Positions 1 through 7,474 of a stretch of DNA of 10,653 bases are shown here, one piece after another. The stretch lies in assembly GCA_036004405.1 (NCBI GenBank), contig DASYRM010000033.1, positions 1 to 10,653 of the forward strand, given 5' to 3'. The translations under genes and the position numbers were made by a program. How positions within the stretch are numbered: the stretch's first letter is position 1; every line of letters begins with the position of its first letter. This DNA is from DASYRM01 sp036004405 (GTDB lineage: Bacteria > Acidobacteriota > Vicinamibacteria > Vicinamibacterales > UBA2999). Under the pieces are notes generated by a model. That model ran no database searches. It was not told where the DNA came from and was given only the letters and a program-made list of their open reading frames with translations.

Positions 1-1600
<1,600 letters not shown>

Positions 1601-1614
<14 letters not shown>

Positions 1615-1873
1615 ACAGCCGCGTGCGCAACAGCGAATCCACGTCGGCGGCGTCGACCTGCAGCGTGGCGCCGGTGCCGCCGCACGCATAGAGCCGGCCG
1701 GTTCGAGGGCTCCGTTGCGTGAAGGCGCCCAGCCCCCGGTAGCGGAGGGCGACCCCCGCGCCGAGCGGCTCGCGCGCCGCCGTTGCCCAGGCGCCGGCAG
1801 GTGACGGGCGTGACGGTGCCGTCGCGGGCGGCCCGGATGCGAGGGCGCGGCGGCGTTGACCACAGCAGGACAT
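1601..1873 (-). CDS. Small conserved-looking protein beginning MSCCGQ, function unknown (90 aa)
   Basis: This is a 90-residue protein with no recognised family. The start is supported by AAGGAG placed five bases before the ATG. The N-terminus (MSCCGQRRRAL) has a Cys-Cys pair and a basic patch. A Pro/Ala-rich linker follows (residues about 12-40), then a compact C-terminal module from about 41 to 88: a VALRYRG strand, SPRTGRLYACGGTGA, then VDAADVDSLLRTRLF. That arrangement (a strand, an S-P-x-T-G-R-x-Y turn, a Gly-rich turn, V-D-x-x-D, and a helix ending L-F) looks like a constrained small domain. It reminds me of short proteins seen near phage structural genes, but this is a weak resemblance. 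It is the last gene of the minus-strand trio, 54 bases after the DUF1360 stop. It overlaps the kinase 3' end tail to tail by 14 bases. The gene is probably real; its function is open. Confidence 0.7.
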
Positions 1874-1878
1874 AAATG

Positions 1879-1884
1879 CTCCTT
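1879..1884 (-). promoter_or_regulatory. Shine-Dalgarno site of the 90-aa gene
   Basis: On the minus strand AAGGAG sits five bases before the ATG at 1873. It is one of the best ribosome-binding sites in the window. It decides this frame over the longer overlapping minus-strand frame that starts at 1863. Confidence 0.7.
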
Positions 1885-1887
1885 GTC

Positions 1888-1929
1888 AGCCTCTAGCCTT
1901 TAGCCTCTGGCCTCTAGCCTGTGGCCTTC
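1888..1929. repeat. Tandem heptad repeat, six units of RGCCTYT type
   Basis: Six consecutive seven-base units read AGCCTCT, AGCCTTT, AGCCTCT, GGCCTCT, AGCCTGT and GGCCTTC. On the minus strand this is a purine-rich AGAGGCT-type run. It fills most of the 54-base gap between the DUF1360 gene (stop at 1928-1930) and the 90-aa gene (start at 1873). Its last unit overlaps the DUF1360 stop codon. The units are transcribed if the trio is an operon. The role is unknown. Confidence 0.75.
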
Positions 1930-2212
1930 AGGCCTCGGGGCCCAAGGCTCGTTCCAGAATCGATGCGCCGCCGGAGGTGGCGAGCCACACGGCAATCCAT
2001 TCAATGGGGTCGTGTGCGATCCAGAGCGCCCACGGCGCGGCGACCCACAGGCTCAGGCAATACGGGCAATCCATCAGCCGCCCGAGCACGCCGTCGCCGG
2101 CGCGCGCGCGGGCGCGCAGGACGACGTCGAACGGGCCGTCCTCCCGTGCAATGAGATGAGCGACCCGCCACGTTGCCAGGATGGCCAGGGCGATACGCAG
2201 CGGGTCGCTCAC
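1928..2212 (-). CDS. DUF1360 family small membrane protein
   Basis: This 94-residue protein matches the DUF1360 pattern as I know it. It has an N-terminal helix (about residues 5-21, RIALAILATWRVAHLI), the motif E-D-G-P-F-D at 24-29, a loop ending in LMDCPYCLSLW with Cys49-x-x-Cys52, and two more hydrophobic stretches (about 53-66 and 72-88). It is a predicted inner-membrane protein. The CxxC pair could bind metal or form a disulphide, but no biochemical role is established to my knowledge. Start is GTG at 2212; only a weak AGAG precedes it. The upstream gene stops 19 bases earlier (2232-2234), so the two are probably co-transcribed and perhaps translationally coupled. DUF1360 members occur in Bacillus sporulation loci and in scattered other genomes, so the family gives little hint of the operon's purpose. 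Confidence 0.85.
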   Translation of the reverse strand: MSDPLRIALAILATWRVAHLIAREDGPFDVVLRARARAGDGVLGRLMDCPYCLSLWVAAPWALWIAHDPIEWIAVWLATSGGASILERALGPEA

Positions 2213-2231
2213 CGTGCTCTACCGATCGGCG

Positions 2232-4547
2232 CTAGTTGGAGCCGGGTGCGTCGATGGCGAGCGCAAACGCGGCTGTCTCCTCGGCGTGCGGGTAATGGAA
2301 GCTCCCGCCGTCGGTCGTCTTTGCGCGCGTCGTCAGCGTGACGGAGAACGCGCAGCGGTCGAGCACGTGCGACACGGTGTCAGGCGGCGGCGTCGGGTTC
2401 GGGTCGATGCGGGTGAGCATCGTCGCGAACGTGTTGAAGCCGCTGTTCTGGGGCGGCGCCAGCGGCTTCCCGACATTCGAGGGACTCGACGGTGTGGGCA
2501 GTGATCCCTCGCCACCGTTGTCGGTGGTGCCGTTGAGCCCGCGCACCCAGCCGATCGAGTGATCCTGCTGAAAGCGCTCGTCGGGCACGTAGGCGCGGTA
2601 CTCGACGGCGAAATGCTCGTCTCCGGCCGCCGCGAGGAACTGGCACGGCTCGTCCGACGCCGTGGTGCCGAGCACCAGCCGAGTGATATCGGCCACCGGC
2701 ACGCGGTTGTCCCAGCAGAACAGGTGCGTGAGCGCCGCAAACGGCACCTCTTTGGTGTCATCGCCCGGACTGCCTTCGGACTGGAACCAGCGGCGGTACT
2801 TGAACGCTTTCGCCACCTCGGTGCCGGCCTGGCCCGAGGCCGGCGTGCCGAGCGGCCGCAGCCGCTCGCCCGCGGCGTTGAATACCTCGAGCGTGATCAG
2901 GTGGTTCTCGGCCTTGTCGGTGACGTTCAGGTTGTCCGGCCCCGAGATGCGCGGGTCGCTCGTGTCGATCACCGCGTGGTAGCGCGTCGAGCCGGTCCAG
3001 TCCGCGTCCGTGTCAAACGGGATCTTGTACAGGAAGTTTTCCGTGCCGGCTGAGACCGGACCGAGAAGCTCGGGCACGATGTCGCCGGCGAGGAACTTGT
3101 TCCACGACAGCGCCTCGTTCTTGTAGACGCCGTCACCGAAATAGACGCGCGGCCCCGTGGGGTTGCCGTCATCGTCGGCCTTGGTGATGCTGACGCGGTA
3201 GTAGCGCGCCCCGATCGACGGATCCTTCATCCCTTCGGAGAAGTTGTAGCTGAGCTCGAGGCTGCCGCCGAAATTCCGCAGCAGCCCGTGCCCGACGTCC
3301 ACGGGGAAGAGCAGCCCCGACTGGTCGTTCGGCGCCGCCACCCGATCCCACCCGGTGGAGTCCGGCGTGGTGAGCTCGTGGCTGTCGGTGTGGCCGATCA
3401 GATCGAGATACACGTAGGCCGTGCCGTCGCCGGTGCCCGTGTCGTTGCAGCTGAAGGCGTCGCCGCGATACGTCGTGAGCACCGGGTTGTCGCCGGCGTG
3501 ATACCAGGCTCCCGCCGCCACGCCGTCGTAAATCGTGGTGGTGGTGCCGCCAATCGTCTGGGTCACGACGTAGGCGTACTCGTCGTGGCAGTTGGGCAGC
3601 AGAAAGCGCAGCGGCTCGATCCAGCACACGTTGAAGGTGCCGTCCGCAAGCAGGGAGCCGGTGCCCATGCGCAGCGGCCGGCTGCACGAGCAGATGTGGC
3701 GCAGCAAGTAGGCCCGGCTGTTGACGTACTGGACGGCCGCTTCGCCCGCGAGCGACCGCAGCGACTGCAGGTCGGCGCTGGCGTTGAGCGCGAGCTCGTT
3801 CAGCCCACCACCCTTGAAGAGCGGCGTGCGGAACGGATCGGGCGGTGGCGGCGGCGGGAACTTGCCCGGCGGGAACTTGGGCAGCTTTTCGACCAGGCGG
3901 CCGAGATCGCGGACGAGGCCGGGAATGCGGGGGTCGTCGATCACGAGCGGCCAGCAGCAGCACGTGCGCCGGAACACCGTGACCGTGCCCAGGCACACCG
4001 GGGAGCACCGCACCGGCCAGGCCAGCACGTCGGCGACCGCCGCGCCGACGTTACCGGCGACAGCGAACGACTTCGACACGCCCGCAGACCGGAAGGCGCG
4101 CGCCTCGACCCGCTGCGCCAGCGACGCGCCCGCCACCGCGGTGAAGAGCTCGTCGAACCAGGGCCGGCGGCGCCGGCATACGCGCACGCTGCCGCTCACG
4201 CAGGTCCAGTGGAAGCGGAAGCGCGACCACACGCCTTCGGCCAGGGCGAGCGTGCCGTCGAGCACGGCGGACTCGAACTCGTTGGGGCGGAATCTGACCG
4301 ACGCCGCCTGGGCAATGGTCTTGTCGTCCTGGCTGGCGCCGATGACGACGTAACGCGCGTTCTTGAGCGCTTCGGGTGGAAGGGCGAATACGCCCGCCTC
4401 GCCGACTTTTTCCGAGTGGATGACGCCGCCTTTGGCATCGATCGCCTGGACCAGGACCGGCGGGCGCTCGGCGCCCGCCTGCAGCCCGACGAGCTCCAGG
4501 GTGTACGTGCCTCGCCCCCCGCGAGGCCCGGTCTTGCTTTCAGCCAT
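2232..4547 (-). CDS. Large cysteine-rich protein of unknown function (771 aa)
   Basis: I do not recognise a family. The start is supported by GAGGTG five bases before the ATG at 4547. There is no N-terminal signal peptide and no clear membrane helix. Residues about 14-71 read like a small beta-sandwich (TYTLELVGLQ, VLVQAIDAKG, ARYVVIGAS), resembling carboxypeptidase-regulatory or transthyretin-like folds. Residues 106-200 are rich in Trp, Arg and Cys (C116, C124, C181, C185 and a Cys triplet at 196-198). A proline-rich hinge runs from 223 to 238. A further Cys pair (C286, C288) plus C308 and C320 precede a long beta-rich region (about 320-735) with many Asp/Gly turns and Tyr/Trp, like extracellular or virion beta-sandwich proteins. 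Fifteen cysteines is many for a cytoplasmic protein, which suggests metal binding or export by a non-Sec route. It is first of three minus-strand genes, with the DUF1360 gene 19 bases downstream. Confidence 0.85.
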   Translation of the reverse strand: MAESKTGPRGGRGTYTLELVGLQAGAERPPVLVQAIDAKGGVIHSEKVGEAGVFALPPEALKNARYVVIGASQDDKTIAQAASVRFRPNEFESAVLDGTLALAEGVWSRFRFHWTCVSGSVRVCRRRRPWFDELFTAVAGASLAQRVEARAFRSAGVSKSFAVAGNVGAAVADVLAWPVRCSPVCLGTVTVFRRTCCCWPLVIDDPRIPGLVRDLGRLVEKLPKFPPGKFPPPPPPDPFRTPLFKGGGLNELALNASADLQSLRSLAGEAAVQYVNSRAYLLRHICSCSRPLRMGTGSLLADGTFNVCWIEPLRFLLPNCHDEYAYVVTQTIGGTTTTIYDGVAAGAWYHAGDNPVLTTYRGDAFSCNDTGTGDGTAYVYLDLIGHTDSHELTTPDSTGWDRVAAPNDQSGLLFPVDVGHGLLRNFGGSLELSYNFSEGMKDPSIGARYYRVSITKADDDGNPTGPRVYFGDGVYKNEALSWNKFLAGDIVPELLGPVSAGTENFLYKIPFDTDADWTGSTRYHAVIDTSDPRISGPDNLNVTDKAENHLITLEVFNAAGERLRPLGTPASGQAGTEVAKAFKYRRWFQSEGSPGDDTKEVPFAALTHLFCWDNRVPVADITRLVLGTTASDEPCQFLAAAGDEHFAVEYRAYVPDERFQQDHSIGWVRGLNGTTDNGGEGSLPTPSSPSNVGKPLAPPQNSGFNTFATMLTRIDPNPTPPPDTVSHVLDRCAFSVTLTTRAKTTDGGSFHYPHAEETAAFALAIDAPGSN

Positions 4548-4552
4548 GTGTT

Positions 4553-4558
4553 CACCTC
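4553..4558 (-). promoter_or_regulatory. Shine-Dalgarno site of the 771-aa gene
   Basis: GAGGTG on the minus strand lies five bases upstream of the ATG at 4547. It supports that start and marks the first gene of the minus-strand trio. Confidence 0.6.
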
Positions 4559-4689
4559 GTTCTGTTCGTGGATCCGCGGCGGGATTCGATTCCGCGGTTC
4601 TTTTCTCTCAACGAAAACCCGCGAGGTGGGCGAACAGGCGGACCTGACCGCCTCTACGAAGGGGGGCAGAGAGCCCAGGCGGGATTGGC
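4559..4689. promoter_or_regulatory. Divergent intergenic region between the minus-strand trio and the exported-protein operon
   Basis: The 181 bases between the two start codons (4547 and 4729) should hold promoters for both directions. On the minus strand TTGAGA (4606-4611) is followed after 17 bases by CGAATC (4583-4588), a weak sigma-70-like pair. A GC-rich inverted repeat, CCGCGG ... CCGCGG, lies at about 4574-4597. A degenerate palindrome at 4636-4653 is listed separately. No open frame here looks coding. Confidence 0.35.
4636..4658 (-). repeat. Degenerate short palindrome with CGTAG flank
   Basis: AGGCGG and CCGCCT form a six-pair stem around a six-base loop (ACCTGA). On the minus strand the element is preceded by CGTAG. 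The same flank-plus-GGCGG/CCGCC design recurs in the palindromes at 7475-7568, so this may be a decayed member of the same family in reverse orientation. The match is short and could be chance in GC-rich DNA. Confidence 0.4.
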
Positions 4690-4695
4690 TACAAT
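4690..4695 (+). promoter_or_regulatory. Possible -10 box (TACAAT) for the exported-protein operon
   Basis: TACAAT is one base from the sigma-70 consensus TATAAT. It lies 33 bases before the ATG at 4729, in an AT-richer patch of an otherwise GC-rich region. No good -35 box is visible at the usual spacing. Confidence 0.45.
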
Positions 4696-4716
4696 ACGCT
4701 TCCGACATATATGCAC

Positions 4717-4720
4717 GAGG
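4717..4720 (+). promoter_or_regulatory. Shine-Dalgarno site that sets the start at 4729
   Basis: GAGG lies eight bases before the ATG at 4729. An in-frame ATG at 4711 lies upstream of this site and would spoil the signal peptide's basic-hydrophobic pattern, so 4729 is preferred. Confidence 0.55.
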
Positions 4721-4728
4721 TATCCCAG

Positions 4729-5346
4729 ATGGTTCGCCGTTTCCTGTTGACCGCCGCGACGCTGGCACTCGCGGTTTCGGTCGCGGCCCAGTCGCCGCAA
4801 GGGTGGAAGGTTCGTATCGACCACAGCCAGAACGCGCAAGACCCCGACAACACGCCGAACCTGATCTTCAAGCCTATGGGGAAGGGGCTGCACGTGAAGG
4901 GCGGGCCCGCCGGCACCTTCTGGAACGGCACGATGGCTTCCGGCAGCTACACGCTCAAGGCGACCTTCAACCTGCAGGAGCCGAGCAACCACACCAACTA
5001 TTACGGCCTCGTGTTCGGCGGCTCGACGCTCGATGCCCCCACGCAGGCGTACGTCTACTTCGTCGTCGCCCAGAACGGCACCTTCCTGGTGCGCCAGCGT
5101 CAGGGTGAGGCGGTGACCGACGTGGTCAATCGTCAGGCCAACGCCGCCGTGCGCCGGCCGGGCGCCAATGGGCAGTCGTCGAACGCGCTCGAAGTGCGCG
5201 TGAGCGGCGGCACGGTTTCGTACGTGGTGAACGGCACGGTGGTGCACTCGGGCCCCAAGGGTGGGCTCAAGACCGATGGTCTCGTCGGCGTGCGCGTGAA
5301 CCACGTGCTGGATGTGCAGTTCGAAGGGTTCGAGGTCGGCAAGTAG
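4729..5346 (+). CDS. Exported protein with probable concanavalin-A-like (DUF1080-type) domain
   Basis: This is a 205-residue precursor. Residues 1-21 form a Sec signal peptide: MVRRF, then a hydrophobic core, with likely cleavage after VAA before QSPQGW. The mature protein is all-beta in appearance: GWKVRID near the start, YTLKATFNL, NYYGLVFGG, AYVYFVVAQNGTFLVRQRQG, a strand pair ALEVRVSGGTVSYVVNGTVVHSG, and a closing GLVGVRVNHVLDVQFEGFEV. The order (ligand-facing strands, a short V-N-G-x-x-V hairpin, then G-x-x-G-V-R-V and a last F-x-x-F-E-V strand) is typical of laminin-G/DUF1080-like beta-sandwiches that bind or cleave sugars. I see no clear catalytic residues, so binding is as likely as hydrolysis. 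It is first of three closely spaced genes; the next starts 22 bases after its stop. The family call is by eye and is moderately sure. Confidence 0.85.
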   Translation: MVRRFLLTAATLALAVSVAAQSPQGWKVRIDHSQNAQDPDNTPNLIFKPMGKGLHVKGGPAGTFWNGTMASGSYTLKATFNLQEPSNHTNYYGLVFGGSTLDAPTQAYVYFVVAQNGTFLVRQRQGEAVTDVVNRQANAAVRRPGANGQSSNALEVRVSGGTVSYVVNGTVVHSGPKGGLKTDGLVGVRVNHVLDVQFEGFEVGK

Positions 5347-5368
5347 CCGGCCCGGGGGGAGTCAGAAG

Positions 5369-5767
5369 ATGCGAACGTTCGTCGTTGCTCTTGCGTTGTC
5401 GGCGTTGTGTGCGGCCGGTGCGCCCGTGGTGGCGCAGGAAGGCCACCCGTTGAAGGGGTCGTGGATCGGCACGTGGGCGGGGAACACCGTGCACGGCAAC
5501 GACCTGTTCATGGTGCTCGACTGGAACGGGAAGGCCATCACCGGCACCATCAATCCCGGCCAGGACAACATCGTGATCAAGACGGCCACGCTCAACCCCG
5601 AAGGGTGGGTGTTCCACTTCGAGGCCGAGGGCAAGGACAAGGCCGGCGCCGTGATCAACTACGTGGTGGACGGCAAGATCGAGAACCTGGCGATGCACAA
5701 CCGCTCGGTGACCGGCACCTGGAAAAGCCAGCGCGGGTCCGGCGCCTTCAAGATCACAAGGCAGTAA
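5369..5767 (+). CDS. Small exported lipocalin-like protein, function unknown
   Basis: This is a 132-residue precursor. ATG at 5369 is preceded by GGGGGAG with a seven-base gap, and it begins a clean signal peptide (residues 1-23, cleavage after VVAQ or VVA). A longer frame from 5312 would overlap the previous gene and hide the signal peptide, so it is rejected. The mature 109 residues are a run of short beta strands: LKGSWIGTWAG, DLFMVLDWNGKAITGTINPG, IVIKTATLNPEGWVFHFEAEG, INYVVDGKIENL, and SVTGTWKSQRGSGAFKITR. The opening G-x-W-x-G-x-W and closing T-G-T-W ... G-x-F-x-I-x-R are typical of small lipocalin-like barrels found in many acidobacterial secreted proteins. No catalytic residue is apparent. 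It is the second gene of the operon; its stop is 10 bases before the next start. Ligand and role are unknown. Confidence 0.85.
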   Translation: MRTFVVALALSALCAAGAPVVAQEGHPLKGSWIGTWAGNTVHGNDLFMVLDWNGKAITGTINPGQDNIVIKTATLNPEGWVFHFEAEGKDKAGAVINYVVDGKIENLAMHNRSVTGTWKSQRGSGAFKITRQ

Positions 5768-5772
5768 GGGAG
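5767..5772 (+). promoter_or_regulatory. Shine-Dalgarno site that sets the GTG start at 5778
   Basis: AGGGAG ends five bases before GTG 5778 but only two before GTG 5775. The second of the two adjacent GTG codons is therefore the better start. The difference is one residue. Confidence 0.5.
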
Positions 5773-5777
5773 CCGTG

Positions 5778-6905
5778 GTGACCTCGATCTCATCTCGCGC
5801 GCGGCTCGCCGCGCTGTCGATCGGCGTGGCGATGCTGGCGGTGGCGACCACCACCGCGCACCACTCGATCCTGGCGAAGTTCGACGACACGAAAAGCGCG
5901 ACGCTCAAGGGCCTCGTGACGCTCGTGGACTGGACCAACCCGCACGTGCACGTGTTCATGAACGTGCGCGATGCCAAAGGGCAGATTCTCAACTGGGCGG
6001 TGGAGCTCGAGAGCCCCATCGATCTGAAGCAGAGCGGCTGGAGCCCGGAGACGCTGCATCCCGGCGACGGCATCACCGTGCAGGGCATCAGCGCCCGCAA
6101 CGGCAGCCGGCAGGTGTGGGCGCGCTCCGTGGTGGTCACGGCCACCGGCCGTGAGGTGTTCAAGGTGACGCGCACCGCGCCGCCGGCGCCGCTGTCGCCG
6201 CGTCCCGTGCCCAAGTTCGCCGACGGAACCGTCCGGCTCGGCGCCACGCCCGGGGCGAGCGGTTACTGGGCGTACCCGAGCTCGACCGCCCTCGTCGAGG
6301 ACGGCGTGACCGTGGCGATGGATCCCTACGGGCAGTTGAAGAACATCGCCGATGCGTCGAAGGTGGCCCCGATGCAGCCGTGGGCGCTGGCGCTCTATCA
6401 GAACCGGCAGCGGCGCTTCCTGCAGGACGATCCCACCTACATCAACTGCAAGCCGCCCGGCGGCCCGCGCCAGTTCCAGCAGCCGTTCGGCGTCCAGTTC
6501 GTCGAGGACAAGGAGCGGCAGCGCATTTTCGAGCTGATTGGTGGCGGCAATCACAACTACCGCATCCTCTACATGGATGGGCGCGGGCAGAAGGGGCAGG
6601 TGGGCGGCGACGACGACAACCCGCTCTACTACGGCCGCGCGGTCGCCAAGTGGGAGGGCGCGACGCTTGCCGTGAGCACCGCCGGATTCAACGAGGACTT
6701 CTGGTTCACCAATGGCGGGCTGCCGCACACCGATCAGCTGCAGCTCGCCGAGCGCTTCACGCGGACCGACTTCGACACGTTGAAGTACGAGGTCACCGTG
6801 AGCGATCCGGCGGCGTACACGCGCGACTGGAAGGCCACCTGGACGTTGCGGTGGGTCGGCGGCGAGGAGTTGCCTGTATATTTCTGTCAGGACAATCGCC
6901 CGTAG
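5778..6905 (+). CDS. Exported DUF6152 domain fused to a second secreted domain (375 aa)
   Basis: GTG at 5778 starts a signal peptide of about 26 residues with predicted cleavage after TTA, leaving a mature N-terminus of HHSILAKFD. The first roughly 100 mature residues match DUF6152: HHS, LKGLVTLVDWTNPHVHV, NWAVELESP, GWSPETLHPGDGITVQG, and a closing VVVTATGREV. They are clearly related to the stand-alone protein at 7043-7474. After a Pro-rich linker (about 135-147) comes a second domain seen widely, to my knowledge, in secreted acidobacterial proteins: QPWALALYQNRQ, DDPTYINCKPPGGPRQF, YRILYMDGR, WEGATLAVSTAGFNEDFWF, LPHTDQLQLAERFTRTDFDTLKYEVTV and DPAAYTRDW. Its function is not known to me. 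The gene is third in the operon and ends before a hairpin cluster at 6913-6976. The fusion suggests that the two domains act together. Confidence 0.88.
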   Translation: MTSISSRARLAALSIGVAMLAVATTTAHHSILAKFDDTKSATLKGLVTLVDWTNPHVHVFMNVRDAKGQILNWAVELESPIDLKQSGWSPETLHPGDGITVQGISARNGSRQVWARSVVVTATGREVFKVTRTAPPAPLSPRPVPKFADGTVRLGATPGASGYWAYPSSTALVEDGVTVAMDPYGQLKNIADASKVAPMQPWALALYQNRQRRFLQDDPTYINCKPPGGPRQFQQPFGVQFVEDKERQRIFELIGGGNHNYRILYMDGRGQKGQVGGDDDNPLYYGRAVAKWEGATLAVSTAGFNEDFWFTNGGLPHTDQLQLAERFTRTDFDTLKYEVTVSDPAAYTRDWKATWTLRWVGGEELPVYFCQDNRP

Positions 6906-6912
6906 CGGCATA

Positions 6913-6931
6913 GTCCCGCCGAAGGCGGGAC
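6913..6931. repeat. Short palindrome, eight-pair stem, directly after the DUF6152 fusion gene
   Basis: GTCCCGCC, loop GAA, GGCGGGAC makes a perfect eight-pair stem, seven bases after the stop at 6905. It follows a TA, like the palindromes at 7475-7568 which follow TAG, and has similar CGCC/GGCG arms. It has no T tract, so it is more likely a palindromic repeat element or mRNA-end protector than a terminator on its own. Confidence 0.6.
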
Positions 6932-6943
6932 AAGAGACACTGC

Positions 6944-6976
6944 ATTGGCGCGTCGCGAGACGCGCCAATTATTTCG
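6944..6976 (+). terminator. Probable intrinsic terminator with GNRA-type loop
   Basis: A perfect eleven-pair stem (ATTGGCGCGTC, loop GCGA, GACGCGCCAAT) is followed by TATTTCG, a short T-rich tail. The loop GCGA belongs to the stable GNRA tetraloop class. It lies 38 bases after the stop of the DUF6152 fusion gene and ends the three-gene operon, so the next gene (7043) probably needs its own promoter. The stem is AT-rich at its base, so it may also work in reverse. Confidence 0.6.
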
Positions 6977-7030
6977 CATCGCGAATATGTGCGAGACTAA
7001 TGGAGTGCAGGGTGAGCGCCCTGCGGAGTC

Positions 7031-7037
7031 GAAGGAG
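7031..7037 (+). promoter_or_regulatory. Shine-Dalgarno site that sets the ATG start at 7043
   Basis: GAAGGAG ends five bases before ATG 7043. An in-frame GTG at 7037 overlaps this site and cannot be the start. Confidence 0.65.
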
Positions 7038-7042
7038 TGAAT

Positions 7043-7474
7043 ATGAGCAGGTACCTGTTTGGCGGCATTCTGGCCGCGTTGATGCTGGCGGCGGGATCGG
7101 TGCAGGCGCACCACTCGTTTGCGGCCGAGTTCGACGCCAACAAGCCGATTACGCTCAAGGGCATCGTCACGAAGGTCGAGTGGACCAATCCTCACGTGTG
7201 GTTCTACGTGAACGTGAAGGACGAGAAGAGCGGTGAGATCACCAACTGGGGCGCCGAGATGGGGCCGCCGCACGGCCTGCAGCGCCGCGGCTGGCGCCGC
7301 GACACGCTGAAGATCGGTGAGGAAGTCACCGTGATCGGCTCGATGGCGAAGAACGGCAGCAAGCGCATGAATGCGCGCACCGTGACGCTCACGTCCACCG
7401 GCGGCCGTCCGGGGGAGACGCTTGGCGCCGCATCGAGCGAAGGCGAAGGCGCCGGTCAGCAGCCGCAGCAGTAG
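7043..7474 (+). CDS. Exported DUF6152 family protein
   Basis: This is a 143-residue precursor with a strong ribosome-binding site. Residues 1-22 are a signal peptide with a standard V-Q-A cleavage site, giving a mature start of HHSFAAEFD. The rest is a textbook DUF6152 domain: ITLKGIVTKVEWTNPHVWFYV, ITNWGAEMGPPHGLQRRGW, TLKIGEEVTVIG, KNGSKRMNARTVTLTSTGG. It is periplasmic or released. Residues about 120-143 are a low-complexity tail rich in Gly, Glu and Gln, ending QQPQQ. It is a paralogue of the N-terminal domain of the gene at 5778-6905. The stop codon TAG is also the TAG that precedes each palindrome in the repeat cluster at 7475-7568, so an inserted element may have set the present C-terminus. 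The role is undetermined; the two N-terminal histidines and the N-P-H histidine suggest a metal site. Confidence 0.92.
   Translation: MSRYLFGGILAALMLAAGSVQAHHSFAAEFDANKPITLKGIVTKVEWTNPHVWFYVNVKDEKSGEITNWGAEMGPPHGLQRRGWRRDTLKIGEEVTVIGSMAKNGSKRMNARTVTLTSTGGRPGETLGAASSEGEGAGQQPQQ

Noticed and set aside
4711..4728. Upstream ATG at 4711 as the start of the lectin-like protein
   Set aside because: It has no ribosome-binding site and adds MHEVSQ ahead of a normal signal peptide; ATG 4729 has GAGG at a suitable distance.
3288..5108. A 606-codon open frame on the plus strand antisense to the 771-aa gene
   Set aside because: It is Arg/Ala/Gly/His-rich with no domain-like patterns, has no good ribosome-binding site, and runs through the divergent promoter region into the exported-protein gene in the wrong frame. 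Long antisense frames are expected in such GC-rich DNA.
5790..6968. A 392-codon minus-strand frame antisense to the DUF6152 fusion gene
   Set aside because: The composition is shadow-like (Arg, Ala, His, Val), with no start signal, and it is opposite a gene with clear family motifs.
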